Shown here: positions 37,163-45,459 of the stretch, one piece after another
Layout of the letters: each line of letters starts with the position of its first letter
Position numbering within the stretch: position 1 is the first letter of the stretch
Assembly: GCA_021775475.1 (NCBI GenBank)
Contig: JAJFHS010000041.1
Coordinates: 1-64,000, forward strand
Source: Hyphomicrobiales bacterium
Lineage (GTDB): Bacteria; Pseudomonadota; Alphaproteobacteria; Rhizobiales; JAJFHR01
DNA: 64,000 nucleotides
Direction: 5' to 3'
Program-made: the position numbers and the translations under genes
The notes under the pieces: generated by a model
The model's database searches: none
What the model was told of the DNA's origin: nothing
What the model saw: the letters and a program-made list of their open reading frames with translations, nothing else

Positions 37163-37513
37163 TTATCGCTTGAGCCGCCAGTCCCACAAAGCGGCAAAAG
37201 ACAATAATATAAAGCCGGAAAATTCTATCACCCGGTCATATTGAACCAGCATGACATAAGTAATGATAGCGGCACCAGCTGTGCCAATCATTATCGGCCA
37301 CACTTTGTGGTGGTACAAAAAGCCAAACCCCAGGCCGATAACAGCGACGCTGGCAAAGGCCACGATTGCGCCTGCCCATAGTGAATTATTGATGGCTATG
37401 GCAATTCCGAGAGTGCCGAGAATACCTATCATCCCAAGCGTGCCATAACAGACAATGAGCGACAACAAAGCCCCGATAGCCGCAAGATTTCTGGAATGCG
37501 CCTTAGACTTCAT
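37163..37513 (-). CDS. MerC-like small four-helix membrane protein
   Basis: A 116-residue protein with four predicted membrane helices and a short tail ending ALWDWRLKR. Size and helix layout resemble MerC-type proteins, but the paired cysteines used for mercury binding are absent; only one Cys is seen in helix 1 (LIVCYGTLGMIG). The MerC name is therefore structural only and mercury transport is not supported. The ATG at 37513 lies inside the last codons of bolA, so it is translationally coupled to bolA. Confidence 0.7.
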   Translation of the reverse strand: MKSKAHSRNLAAIGALLSLIVCYGTLGMIGILGTLGIAIAINNSLWAGAIVAFASVAVIGLGFGFLYHHKVWPIMIGTAGAAIITYVMLVQYDRVIEFSGFILLSFAALWDWRLKR

Positions 37514-37778
37514 CGGGCGACAACGCCTTGATGGCGAGCGCGTGGATCGGGCCTTGTAATTCTTCCGCCAAGGCCTCATTAATCAACCGATGGCGCTTGA
37601 CCAGCGACAGGTCAGTAAATCGGGCTGAAACGACCGTAATCCGGAAATGAGTTTGCCCTCCAGGCCGCGCTCCTGCGTGGCCAGCATGGAGATGGCTTTC
37701 ATCTTCCACAGAAATTTGTGTCGGTTCCAGAGCCTTTGTTATTTTTTCTGTGATTTTCTCTACAACAACCTGTGACAT
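37503..37778 (-). CDS. BolA family protein
   Basis: A 91-residue BolA-fold protein. The conserved central histidine regions are seen in HAGHAGARPGGQTHFRITVVS and RHRLINEALAEEL. BolA proteins pair with monothiol glutaredoxins in iron-sulfur trafficking and sensing; some bind DNA. Divergent from the J-domain gene with a gap of about 60 bp. Confidence 0.93.
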   Translation of the reverse strand: MSQVVVEKITEKITKALEPTQISVEDESHLHAGHAGARPGGQTHFRITVVSARFTDLSLVKRHRLINEALAEELQGPIHALAIKALSPDEV

Positions 37779-37839
37779 ATTATCCTTTTATCCTGTATAA
37801 TTATTTGCTTTGTTGATTTTAGAACTTAAGAGACCAGAA

Positions 37840-38454
37840 GTGAACGAAAAGTCGAAATATTTTGACAGCATACGGGTTAAGCCGGAGAAAGACCGTCTTA
37901 AATCCACTGCTGAACCGCAATGTGATGTCACCGGATGCCCGCAACCTGGCGTGCATCGCGCGCCCAAGGGTCGCGGCCAGGATGGCCAATATCACCAATT
38001 TTGTATGGCGCACGTGCGCGAATACAATAAATCTTTTAATTATTTCAAAGATATGTCGGATACCGACGTAGCTGATTATCAAAAATCAGCCCGCACCGGA
38101 CACCGGCCGACATGGTCTTTGGGCACCAACAGTGAGGCGGCCAGCCCCAATGACAAATCGGCAAACGGTCGAGGCAATCCCAAATTTGCCGATTCGTTTG
38201 GGTTTTTTGGTGAAAAATATACCGATGGAAAATGGGTCAAGCGGGAAAAACGCCAGATTCGCAACGCAGAACGCAAATCTCTGGCAACCCTTGGCCTCGA
38301 CATTGATGTCAAACCGGCAGAGGTAAAGGCGCAATTCAAGATACTGGTGAAACGTCACCATCCCGATGCCAATGGTGGTGGCCAGGAATTTGAGGAAAAA
38401 CTGCGTGAAATAATTCAGGCATATGACTATCTTAAGGCATCTGGATTTTGCTAG
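37840..38454 (+). CDS. J-domain protein (DnaJ-like)
   Basis: A 204-residue protein. The C-terminal 60 residues form a J domain with the HPD signature (KRHHPDANGG) and helix IIQAYDYLKASGFC. The N-terminal half has a Cys/His zinc-binding-like segment (CDVTGCPQPGVHRAPKGRG, then FCMAHVREYNKSFNYF) typical of a Hyphomicrobiales family. It should stimulate DnaK on unknown clients. The GTG at 37840 (reading MNEKSKYFDSIRVKP) is preferred because homologues start at this point; an upstream TTG at 37810 is possible. It precedes cobS by about 120 nt. Confidence 0.88.
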   Translation: MNEKSKYFDSIRVKPEKDRLKSTAEPQCDVTGCPQPGVHRAPKGRGQDGQYHQFCMAHVREYNKSFNYFKDMSDTDVADYQKSARTGHRPTWSLGTNSEAASPNDKSANGRGNPKFADSFGFFGEKYTDGKWVKREKRQIRNAERKSLATLGLDIDVKPAEVKAQFKILVKRHHPDANGGGQEFEEKLREIIQAYDYLKASGFC

Positions 38455-38576
38455 AATGTCTTTGAAAATTTGAATTCCTGCCTTGCACTCAAGTAAATAA
38501 TCCCTCAAAACTGACAGCCGTAGAAATTGACACCCCCACTTTTAGGCCTGTACTCCGGGAAAGAAAGACGAAAGAC

Positions 38577-39563
38577 ATGACGACACAAGCGTATGATGAA
38601 GCCACTTTGCCGGATATGAAAGTGTCCGTAAATCAGGTCTTTGGCATTGATGCAGACCTCGAAGTGCCGGCGTATTCTGAAGCCAATGCCCATGTTCCAG
38701 ATATTGATGAGGATTATCTCTTCAACCGCGAAACCACTTTGGCAATTCTGGCAGGCTTTGCGCATAATCGCCGGGTGATGATCCAGGGCTATCATGGCAC
38801 TGGCAAATCGACCCATATCGAACAGGTTGCCGCCCGCCTCAACTGGCCTTGTGTACGTATCAATCTTGACAGCCACATCAGCCGCATTGACCTCATCGGC
38901 AAAGATGCCATTGTCATTCGCGATGGCCAGCAGGTGACCGAGTTTCGTGAAGGTATTCTGCCATGGGCGCTGCAAACCAATACGGCTTTGGTGTTTGATG
39001 AATATGATGCCGGTCGGCCTGACGTTATGTTCGTTATTCAAAGGGTTCTGGAAGTTGCCGGTAAATTGACGTTGCTCGATCAAAACAAGGTTATTCGCCC
39101 GCATCCGGCTTTCCGTCTGTTTTCAACCACCAACACCGTTGGCCTCGGTGATACCAGTGGGCTTTATCACGGCACCCAGCAGATCAACCAGGGACAGATG
39201 GATCGCTGGTCGATTGTGGCGGTGTTGAACTATCTGCCGCACGATCAAGAAACCGCTATTATTCTGGCCAAGGCAAAATCGTTTGATAATGAAGAAGGTC
39301 GCGAGACCATCTCCAACATGGTGCGCGTCGCTGACCTTACCCGCAACGCTTTCATGAACGGCGATCTGTCCACCGTCATGAGCCCGCGCACGGTTTTGAC
39401 CTGGGCTGAGAATACCGAAATCTTCAAAGATACCGGCTTTGCTTTCAGCCTGACTTTTCTCAACAAGTGTGATGAACTTGAACGTGGAATGGTGGCTGAA
39501 TTTTATCAACGTTGTTTTGGTGAAGAGCTTAAAGAATCGAGTGCCACCATTCTGGCCAGCTAG
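38577..39563 (+). CDS. cobS: cobaltochelatase subunit CobS
   Basis: AAA+ ATPase subunit of the aerobic CobNST cobaltochelatase, which inserts cobalt into hydrogenobyrinic acid a,c-diamide during cobalamin synthesis. The 328-residue protein has Walker [14 protein letters not shown], Walker [15 protein letters not shown] and the sensor region [15 protein letters not shown]. CobT follows after 8 nt. The large catalytic subunit CobN is not in the window. Confidence 0.97.
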   Translation: MTTQAYDEATLPDMKVSVNQVFGIDADLEVPAYSEANAHVPDIDEDYLFNRETTLAILAGFAHNRRVMIQGYHGTGKSTHIEQVAARLNWPCVRINLDSHISRIDLIGKDAIVIRDGQQVTEFREGILPWALQTNTALVFDEYDAGRPDVMFVIQRVLEVAGKLTLLDQNKVIRPHPAFRLFSTTNTVGLGDTSGLYHGTQQINQGQMDRWSIVAVLNYLPHDQETAIILAKAKSFDNEEGRETISNMVRVADLTRNAFMNGDLSTVMSPRTVLTWAENTEIFKDTGFAFSLTFLNKCDELERGMVAEFYQRCFGEELKESSATILAS

Positions 39564-39571
39564 GAGAGTTC

Positions 39572-41452
39572 ATGTCGCGCGACATTGAAGGACCTGTCAA
39601 CGAGTTTAAACACGCCTTGTCGCTGACCATGCGTGCGATTGCCGAAAACAGTGAGTTAGAGGTGAGTTATGGCGGAGATCGCCCTCACCTTTCCGGCAAT
39701 CAGGCTCAGCTTCCCAATATTGCCCGTGATCTCAACCGGCGCAGTGTGGCCGTATTGCGCGGCCAGTCTGATGCGATGGCCTTGCGTTGTGTCCAGCATG
39801 ATAATTCCATTCATGATGCCCTTTTGCCCGAAGGCCCAAATGCGCGCGCACTTTTTGAAGCGGTTGAACAGGCGCGCATTGAGGCCATTGGGTCGCTAAA
39901 AATGCAGGGTTGCGCGCAAAATCTCAATGCCGCTCTGGAAGATAAGTACGCAACGCCGGAAATGGCGCGGATTAAAACCCGCGAAGATGCACCTTTGGAA
40001 GATGCCGCAGCATTGATTGTTCGCGAACGCCTGACGGGGGCACCACCACCGGAAAGTGCAGCTAAGCTCGTCGATCTGTGGCGGCCGTGGATTGAAAAAA
40101 AGGCCGGTGAAGAATTGCGCCAGCTTGACAATTTTACCGATGATCAAAAGCAGTTTGCCAAATCCATCCGCGAACTCATTCAAGCCCTTGATATGGGCGA
40201 TGAGTTGGGCGAGCCGCAGGAACAAGATGACAGTGATGGACAAGACGGGTCTGAAGAACAGGGCCCGGACGATGAAAATCAGACCGGGGAGACCCAGGAA
40301 GACGAAAGTGCCACAGCGGCTGAATGTGACGAAAGCGAAGGCGACGGTGAAGATGGCGAACAACAGGCAATGGATCTTGATGCCGAAGATCAGCCAGAAG
40401 ATGGTGAAACCTCCGATCTGCCCGAAGGTCAACAGCCGTGGCGCCCTGATCTGCCGTTTTCCAATCAGCCTAACCTTGATTACAGCGTGTTCACGCCGAA
40501 GTTTGATGAGATTGTCCCGGCAGATGAGCTGTGCGATCCAGAAGAGCTGCAACGCCTTCGCAGCTATCTCGACAAACAGCTGGGCCCGTTGCAAGGCGTC
40601 ATTGCGCGCCTGGCAAACCGATTGCAACGCCGCTTGCTGGCACAACAGAACCGCTCCTGGGAATTTGATCTTGAAGAAGGTATTCTCGATGCCGCCCGCC
40701 TGAGCCGGGTGGTCACTGATCCGCTGCATTCACTGTCGTTTAAACGTGAACTTGAAGCTGATTTTCGCGACACAATTGTCACATTGTTGATTGATAATTC
40801 CGGCTCCATGCGCGGCCGACCAATTATGGTAGCCGCCACATGTGCTGATATTCTGGCGCGAACTCTGGAGCGGTGCGGGGTTAAGACTGAAATTCTCGGC
40901 TTTACCACCAAAGCCTGGAAGGGCGGGCAATCGCGTGAACAGTGGTTGGCGGCAGGCAAGCCGGAAATGCCGGGGCGGCTTAATGATTTACGCCATATTA
41001 TCTATAAAGACGCCGATATGCCGTGGCGGCGCGCCAAGGGCAATCTCGGGTTGATGATGCGCGAAGGCCTGTTAAAGGAAAACATTGATGGTGAGGCTTT
41101 GTTGTGGGCACACCAGCGCTTATTGGCCCGGCATGAACAACGGCGCATTTTGATGGTTATTTCCGATGGCGCACCGGTGGATGATTCAACGCTTTCGGTA
41201 AATTCGGGCAGTTATCTTGAACGCCATCTGCGCCGTGTCATTGAAGACATTGAAACCCGCTCGCCAATTGAGCTGATCGCGGTTGGCATCGGCCATGATG
41301 TCACACGCTATTACAAACGCGCCATAACCCTGGTCGATGCGGAAGAACTTGGCGGCGCTTTAACCGACAAGCTGGCGGAGCTGTTTGATGAAAAGCCCGC
41401 ACCAAAGCGCAGCGCGCGCACAACGAAACCGAAACGATCCGCCGGGTCATGA
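39572..41452 (+). CDS. cobT: cobaltochelatase subunit CobT
   Basis: Partner of CobS in the cobaltochelatase chaperone ring. The N-terminal domain (about 1-200) is followed by a strongly acidic stretch (about 205-290, e.g. [19 protein letters not shown]) and a C-terminal von Willebrand A domain whose metal-ion-dependent adhesion site DNSGSMRG is intact. Length of 626 residues is normal. Its stop codon overlaps the start of the phytase-like gene (ATGA), so that gene is translationally coupled to it. Confidence 0.96.
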   Translation: MSRDIEGPVNEFKHALSLTMRAIAENSELEVSYGGDRPHLSGNQAQLPNIARDLNRRSVAVLRGQSDAMALRCVQHDNSIHDALLPEGPNARALFEAVEQARIEAIGSLKMQGCAQNLNAALEDKYATPEMARIKTREDAPLEDAAALIVRERLTGAPPPESAAKLVDLWRPWIEKKAGEELRQLDNFTDDQKQFAKSIRELIQALDMGDELGEPQEQDDSDGQDGSEEQGPDDENQTGETQEDESATAAECDESEGDGEDGEQQAMDLDAEDQPEDGETSDLPEGQQPWRPDLPFSNQPNLDYSVFTPKFDEIVPADELCDPEELQRLRSYLDKQLGPLQGVIARLANRLQRRLLAQQNRSWEFDLEEGILDAARLSRVVTDPLHSLSFKRELEADFRDTIVTLLIDNSGSMRGRPIMVAATCADILARTLERCGVKTEILGFTTKAWKGGQSREQWLAAGKPEMPGRLNDLRHIIYKDADMPWRRAKGNLGLMMREGLLKENIDGEALLWAHQRLLARHEQRRILMVISDGAPVDDSTLSVNSGSYLERHLRRVIEDIETRSPIELIAVGIGHDVTRYYKRAITLVDAEELGGALTDKLAELFDEKPAPKRSARTTKPKRSAGS

Positions 41453-42513
41453 CCCCCCCTCAGGTCCGGCCAAAATCCGCTAGAAGATTGATACCCCGGA
41501 TTTTACTGGGAATGGTTTTCTCAATCGGCTTCTCACTGGCATTTCCCCCACCGCTGTATTCAAACTCGATCCCCAAGGCCCGCACCATTACGGTTAAATC
41601 CGTCCCGGTCAATTTCAACCTTTCGAACAAGGCTCAAACGACTTTTGGAAAATTACTATGGCGTGGCGGCATTGAAATTATTGGTTCAGATGAAGATTTT
41701 GGCGGCCTGTCCGGTATCGCAACCGGACTGGATGGTATTAAATTTGTCGCCGTATCTGACAGAGGCAAGTGGGTAACCGGTGAAATTCGCTATGAAAATG
41801 AAAGACTAATCGGCGTTTCCGGTGTCACAATAGCACCAATACTTGATCGCCGCGGCCATCCATACAAGAGAAAATCCCGGTTCGATGCAGAATCAGTTGC
41901 ACCCTTTGGTGCCAAAGGGGTGGAAGGCAAACTCCTGGTAGCCTTTGAGCGCAAACAACGCATTGGCAAGTTTAAATTTAACAAAAAAGGTATGATGGCG
42001 CGCGAGAAAACCACCGCCTTGCCAAAAGAAGCCAAAAAAGCACGACGCAACAAGGAACTCGAATCTGTTGGGCGCTTTCCAACAGGCACGGTGCTGGGTG
42101 GAACCATTATTGCAATTTCCGAACGGTTTTTAGACGCTAACGGAAACATTATCGGCTGGCTCATCGGCGGGCCGACACCGGGGCGTTTTACCGTCAGGCG
42201 ATCTGATGATTTTGACGTTACCGACCTGACCATTACGCCTGACAATGAACTGATTATTCTGGAGCGGTATTTCAGCATTCTGGGTGGTGTAAAAATGCGG
42301 CTGCGCAGAATAAATACTGCGGATATCAAGCCAGGCGCCGTGCTGGATGGCGAGATACTCCTGCAAACCGATCAAAGAAACACAATCGATAATATGGAGG
42401 GTCTGGCCTCACACCGGGCCGCCAATGGGGAAGTGCGATTGACCTTGATCTCGGATGATAATTTCAACGTATTTCAACGCACATTGCTGTTGCAATTTGC
42501 GTTGCCAAAATAA
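41449..42513 (+). CDS. esterase-like activity of phytase family protein (secreted)
   Basis: A 354-residue exported protein with an N-terminal membrane/signal segment (about 16-37, [15 protein letters not shown]) and a beta-propeller-like domain of the phytase-like family ([23 protein letters not shown], then [24 protein letters not shown]). The family name reflects fold similarity; substrate unknown. It overlaps cobT by 4 nt. That coupling is conserved in several relatives (from memory) but no cobalamin role is known. Confidence 0.85.
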   Translation: MTPPQVRPKSARRLIPRILLGMVFSIGFSLAFPPPLYSNSIPKARTITVKSVPVNFNLSNKAQTTFGKLLWRGGIEIIGSDEDFGGLSGIATGLDGIKFVAVSDRGKWVTGEIRYENERLIGVSGVTIAPILDRRGHPYKRKSRFDAESVAPFGAKGVEGKLLVAFERKQRIGKFKFNKKGMMAREKTTALPKEAKKARRNKELESVGRFPTGTVLGGTIIAISERFLDANGNIIGWLIGGPTPGRFTVRRSDDFDVTDLTITPDNELIILERYFSILGGVKMRLRRINTADIKPGAVLDGEILLQTDQRNTIDNMEGLASHRAANGEVRLTLISDDNFNVFQRTLLLQFALPK

Positions 42514-42523
42514 CGAAGAAAGA

Positions 42524-42539
42524 TAGCGTTGAAACGCTA
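42524..42539. terminator. possible hairpin terminator between phytase-like gene and rpmB
   Basis: TAGCGT-TGAA-ACGCTA forms a 6-bp stem with a 4-nt loop between two convergent genes. No T-tract follows on either strand, so its strength as a terminator is doubtful. Confidence 0.35.
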
Positions 42540-42546
42540 GGCGCTG

Positions 42547-42834
42547 TTAAGAAGCAATCTGAGCTTTTACTAGGCGGCGTTTAAAGCGGCGGGCTTTGAG
42601 GGAAAGTTCGCCATCGCGCGCTTTCAGCAAAAACGCATCCAGACCGCCGCGATGTTCAACTGTACGCAGAGCGTGGGCTGTTACCCTCAATCTGATTTTT
42701 TGACCCAACGCGTCACTCAACAGATTAACTTCACACAGATTTGGTAAAAACCGGCGGCGGGTTCTGTTTTTCGCGTGGCTGACATTATTTCCGGTCAACA
42801 CATCCTTGCCGGTCAATTCACAACGCCGTGCCAT
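42547..42834 (-). CDS. rpmB: 50S ribosomal protein L28
   Basis: Large-subunit ribosomal protein of 95 residues. It begins [20 protein letters not shown] and continues [14 protein letters not shown], the characteristic L28 opening, with a basic C-terminus. The ATG at 42834 was chosen by family start; 21 upstream in-frame codons are not part of L28. L33 is not adjacent. Promoter proposed at 42935-42962. Confidence 0.97.
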   Translation of the reverse strand: MARRCELTGKDVLTGNNVSHAKNRTRRRFLPNLCEVNLLSDALGQKIRLRVTAHALRTVEHRGGLDAFLLKARDGELSLKARRFKRRLVKAQIAS

Positions 42835-42934
42835 AGTACTCTCCATAGATCTAGGTGTCTGAATCTTGTTCAGCACCTGATAAGCCAGATCAGGCAATCA
42901 CTGATTAGCTGGTAATTGATAATATTTGGCACAC

Positions 42935-42962
42935 CTATAAGTCTCTCTTGGCCCGGGGTCAA
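42935..42962 (-). promoter_or_regulatory. sigma70-type promoter of rpmB
   Basis: On the minus strand TTGACC (42962-42957) and TTATAG (42940-42935) are separated by 16 nt, about 100 nt upstream of rpmB. The remaining part of the 303-bp gap (42835-43137) shows no other feature except the presumed promoter of the divergent DUF3108 gene, which I cannot pinpoint. Confidence 0.5.
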
Positions 42963-43137
42963 GCGTGCGTTGGTAACAATCTTCAAAAGTGACAGTGAAA
43001 GTTAACCTTTTCAAGTGATTCTATGATCGCTTTACGGCCTCTTATAGCCAGTTTATGGGTAGTTTCATAGACATATCGGCAGGCTTCAGGCGCAGAGTAT
43101 GGTTAATTGAGTGGTTTGTTTTGTTGAGGTTGAGTGA

Positions 43138-43989
43138 ATGAGTAAGCCGGGTCAGGCATATAAGAAAGTTGGTCTGGTATTCTGTCTTGGTCTGGTGCCA
43201 CTCACCTTGCCCGCGCACTCATTGGCGCAAGCGCAAAAACCAGCGCAGATATCAATTCAATACAAAGCCACGCTGGGTGGCATTTATGTGGGCTCGGCGA
43301 AAATGCAGATTGCCCTCACCCAACAGGCCTATAATATTGCCGCATCAGGCTCCCTCAGCGGGGTTCTTAAAAGCCTGGTTGGTTTTCGGGTAGACGTTAA
43401 AACCTACGGCACCCTGGCAAACGCGACCATGATACCTCAGCGTTACAGCACCGAATATGGCACTGCCAACAGTTTGCGCTCGATCAAAATCAACTACAGC
43501 GCCAACCGCAAAGCCGCTGTTTCGGCCAAGCCGCCGTTTTTCCCCAGCCGTCGCAGAATAGCCCTGAAGCCAGCGCATCTTAAAAATACCGTTGATCCGC
43601 TGAGCGCATTGTTTCTACCGGTCAAGAAAAACCTCGACACCCTGTCACCGGATAACTGTCAGCGCCTGATGCCGGTGTTTGATGGCCGCATGCGCTACAA
43701 TCTGAAAATTTCCAGCATCGTGGCGCAAAAACCTGACCGTAAAATTCGCGGCTTCGATGGTCCGGTGCTTGTTTGCCAGATCAAAGTTGAGCCGATCGCC
43801 GGGTATTCACCACCAAAACCGGGTATAAAAAAACCACCAAAAAACAACGCTATAGAGATCTGGTTAACACCGATGGGTTCAACCGGTCTGCTCATTCCGG
43901 TAAAAGGCCGCCTGCCGACGCCATTTGGCATGGCAGAAATAAGTATCCGCCGGTTGTATTTAAATGGACAAAAAGTCGCCGCACTTTAA
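43138..43989 (+). CDS. DUF3108 domain-containing exported protein, copy 1
   Basis: A 283-residue protein with a signal peptide (about 1-30, VFCLGLVPLTLPAHSLAQA) and a DUF3108 beta-rich domain (ISIQYKATLGGIYVGSAKMQIAL and GSLSGVLKSLVGFRVDVKTYG). Two cysteines in DNCQRLMPVFDGRMRY and VLVCQIKVEPIAGY could pair. Likely periplasmic; function unknown. A paralogue follows 41 nt downstream. Confidence 0.88.
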   Translation: MSKPGQAYKKVGLVFCLGLVPLTLPAHSLAQAQKPAQISIQYKATLGGIYVGSAKMQIALTQQAYNIAASGSLSGVLKSLVGFRVDVKTYGTLANATMIPQRYSTEYGTANSLRSIKINYSANRKAAVSAKPPFFPSRRRIALKPAHLKNTVDPLSALFLPVKKNLDTLSPDNCQRLMPVFDGRMRYNLKISSIVAQKPDRKIRGFDGPVLVCQIKVEPIAGYSPPKPGIKKPPKNNAIEIWLTPMGSTGLLIPVKGRLPTPFGMAEISIRRLYLNGQKVAAL

Positions 43990-44030
43990 CATCAAATTGC
44001 ATTTTTCAATTTGGTGGAATAGATTTGCGT

Positions 44031-44873
44031 ATGACCAACTCCGTCACGACCTCTCCAACTTTATTTTCAATTGTGGTACTTGGGCTTTTCATGTCGACGA
44101 GTGCGGCCACTGCCCAGACAGCTGAAAACAAGCTCAACCTGGAATATGATTTCACCGGTGCCGGTATTCGCATCCTGGAAGCCACGTTCGACTTAACGTT
44201 TGATCAAAAATCCTATCTGGTAAGATCGCGGCTAAGCACCAAAGGTGTTGCCAGCATATTTTCCAAAAGTGTTACATATCTTGGTGCACGCGGGATACTT
44301 GGTACCAGACAGGCGCGACCGGAAGAATTTCAATCACGGACTGAAAAAGGCCAGAAACAGAAAACCGCCAATATTACCTGGTTGAAAAAAGATCAACAAA
44401 AAATAGATGTGTTGCCGCAACCCAACAAGTCCAGACAGGCCTCAGTCGACAAATTTCTCAAACCCGGCTTTCCCGATCCGCTGTCGGCGCTTGTTGCCAT
44501 TACATTTTCAGCCGATAAGTTGTGCCGCAATAAAATCAGATCTTTTGACGGCCGTAAAATTTTTGACTTCAAGCTGGAGTATCTGGGTAAGGAAGAGTTA
44601 CGAAAGGGTGATGCCGGGGCTTATTTCGGCCCGGCGCACAAATGCTCCTTTACCAATATCCCCATCGCTGGATACTCAAAAAAGCGAATGAAAGCCCACC
44701 GCACCAAACCGACACCCGCCTATACAATCTGGTTTGCACCCATAAAAGCCAGCTCAAAGAGCGGACCCATATTTGTACCTGTAAAAGCAACAGGTACAAT
44801 TAACTGGGCCTCTGTGGGTGTTGTCATCACCAAAGGCCGCATCAACGGTCAACCTCTTAGCGCTCTGCGTTAA
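44031..44873 (+). CDS. DUF3108 domain-containing exported protein, copy 2
   Basis: A 280-residue paralogue of the preceding protein, with a signal peptide (LFSIVVLGLFMSTSAATAQT) and the same landmarks: LNLEYDFTGAGIRILEATFDL, DPLSALVAITF, a Cys before IRSFDGRKIFDFKL and a second in HKCSFTNIPIAGY. The shared DPLSAL, FDGR and IPIAGY/EPIAGY blocks show tandem duplication followed by strong divergence. The ATG at 44031 is used; an in-frame TTG two codons earlier is possible. Confidence 0.87.
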   Translation: MTNSVTTSPTLFSIVVLGLFMSTSAATAQTAENKLNLEYDFTGAGIRILEATFDLTFDQKSYLVRSRLSTKGVASIFSKSVTYLGARGILGTRQARPEEFQSRTEKGQKQKTANITWLKKDQQKIDVLPQPNKSRQASVDKFLKPGFPDPLSALVAITFSADKLCRNKIRSFDGRKIFDFKLEYLGKEELRKGDAGAYFGPAHKCSFTNIPIAGYSKKRMKAHRTKPTPAYTIWFAPIKASSKSGPIFVPVKATGTINWASVGVVITKGRINGQPLSALR

Positions 44874-45459
44874 GACATTTTTGGCACGGGTTAACAGGGG
44901 TGGCGATCGGCTGTATCAAATCGGCACATCGGGGTTAATTTTCACACCAGTGATTGCCACCCTGACCCGGCAGTTTATGCAAAACCTTGCAACAATGCGG
45001 AAAAAATTTCCGGCCCTCGCTACATTTAGCCATGAACGAAACATGAAAGTTCGCCGGTCAGTGATTCGGGCACCCTTTGTTCATGGTGCATTCCGGTTGT
45101 TAACAATCTTAACGTGAATTAGCAGGTGGGCGATTAACTAATTCATCATAACCTCACCGGCAAAATTAACCTTTGGGTACCGAATTTCAGTTGCAATAGG
45201 TGTTTAACCAGCGGTTTCGACACCACAAATGGATTTCCATCTACATATAGCCGTGAACAAACCCTGAATCTGTGCAGGTAAGTGATTCGGTCACATTTTG
45301 TTCCGTTGGCGTTCCACAGCTTAACGGGCTGTGGCAATATTGTGTCAAATTGAAACATTTTGCCTCATCGTTAATCTCATGGCACTTTCCTGCTTGCATT
45401 CACATTTCCAACAACCCATGAAGGTGGCATACCGTCAAAAATAACATCAAACGGTGCTG
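44874..45459. other. long intergenic region before the SUV3-like helicase gene
   Basis: About 586 bp, the longest gene-free stretch after the rRNA leader. It has several TTAAC words, a hairpin CCACAGC-N6-GCTGTGG near 45314-45333, and one candidate minus-strand small gene (45146-45358). The helicase promoter is expected here but not identified. Confidence 0.55.
45146..45358 (-). CDS. possible small protein of 70 residues (unrecognised)
   Basis: A minus-strand frame of 70 codons with GAGG four bases before its ATG, in an otherwise empty gap. The translation has a balanced composition with Trp, Cys, Arg and Tyr (LPQPVKLWNANGTKCDRITY and a hydrophobic-basic end VVSKPLVKHLLQLKFG). I recognise no family. 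It could be a real small gene, a decayed gene or chance. Confidence 0.25.
   Translation of the reverse strand: MFQFDTILPQPVKLWNANGTKCDRITYLHRFRVCSRLYVDGNPFVVSKPLVKHLLQLKFGTQRLILPVRL

Noticed and set aside
37163-37513. Mercury resistance function for the MerC-like protein
   Set aside because: The paired cysteines needed for mercury transfer are missing and no other mer gene is near.
39896-40729. 277-codon minus-strand frame over cobT
   Set aside because: Antisense to the acidic region of CobT; its Phe-rich translation reflects the complement of Glu/Asp codons.
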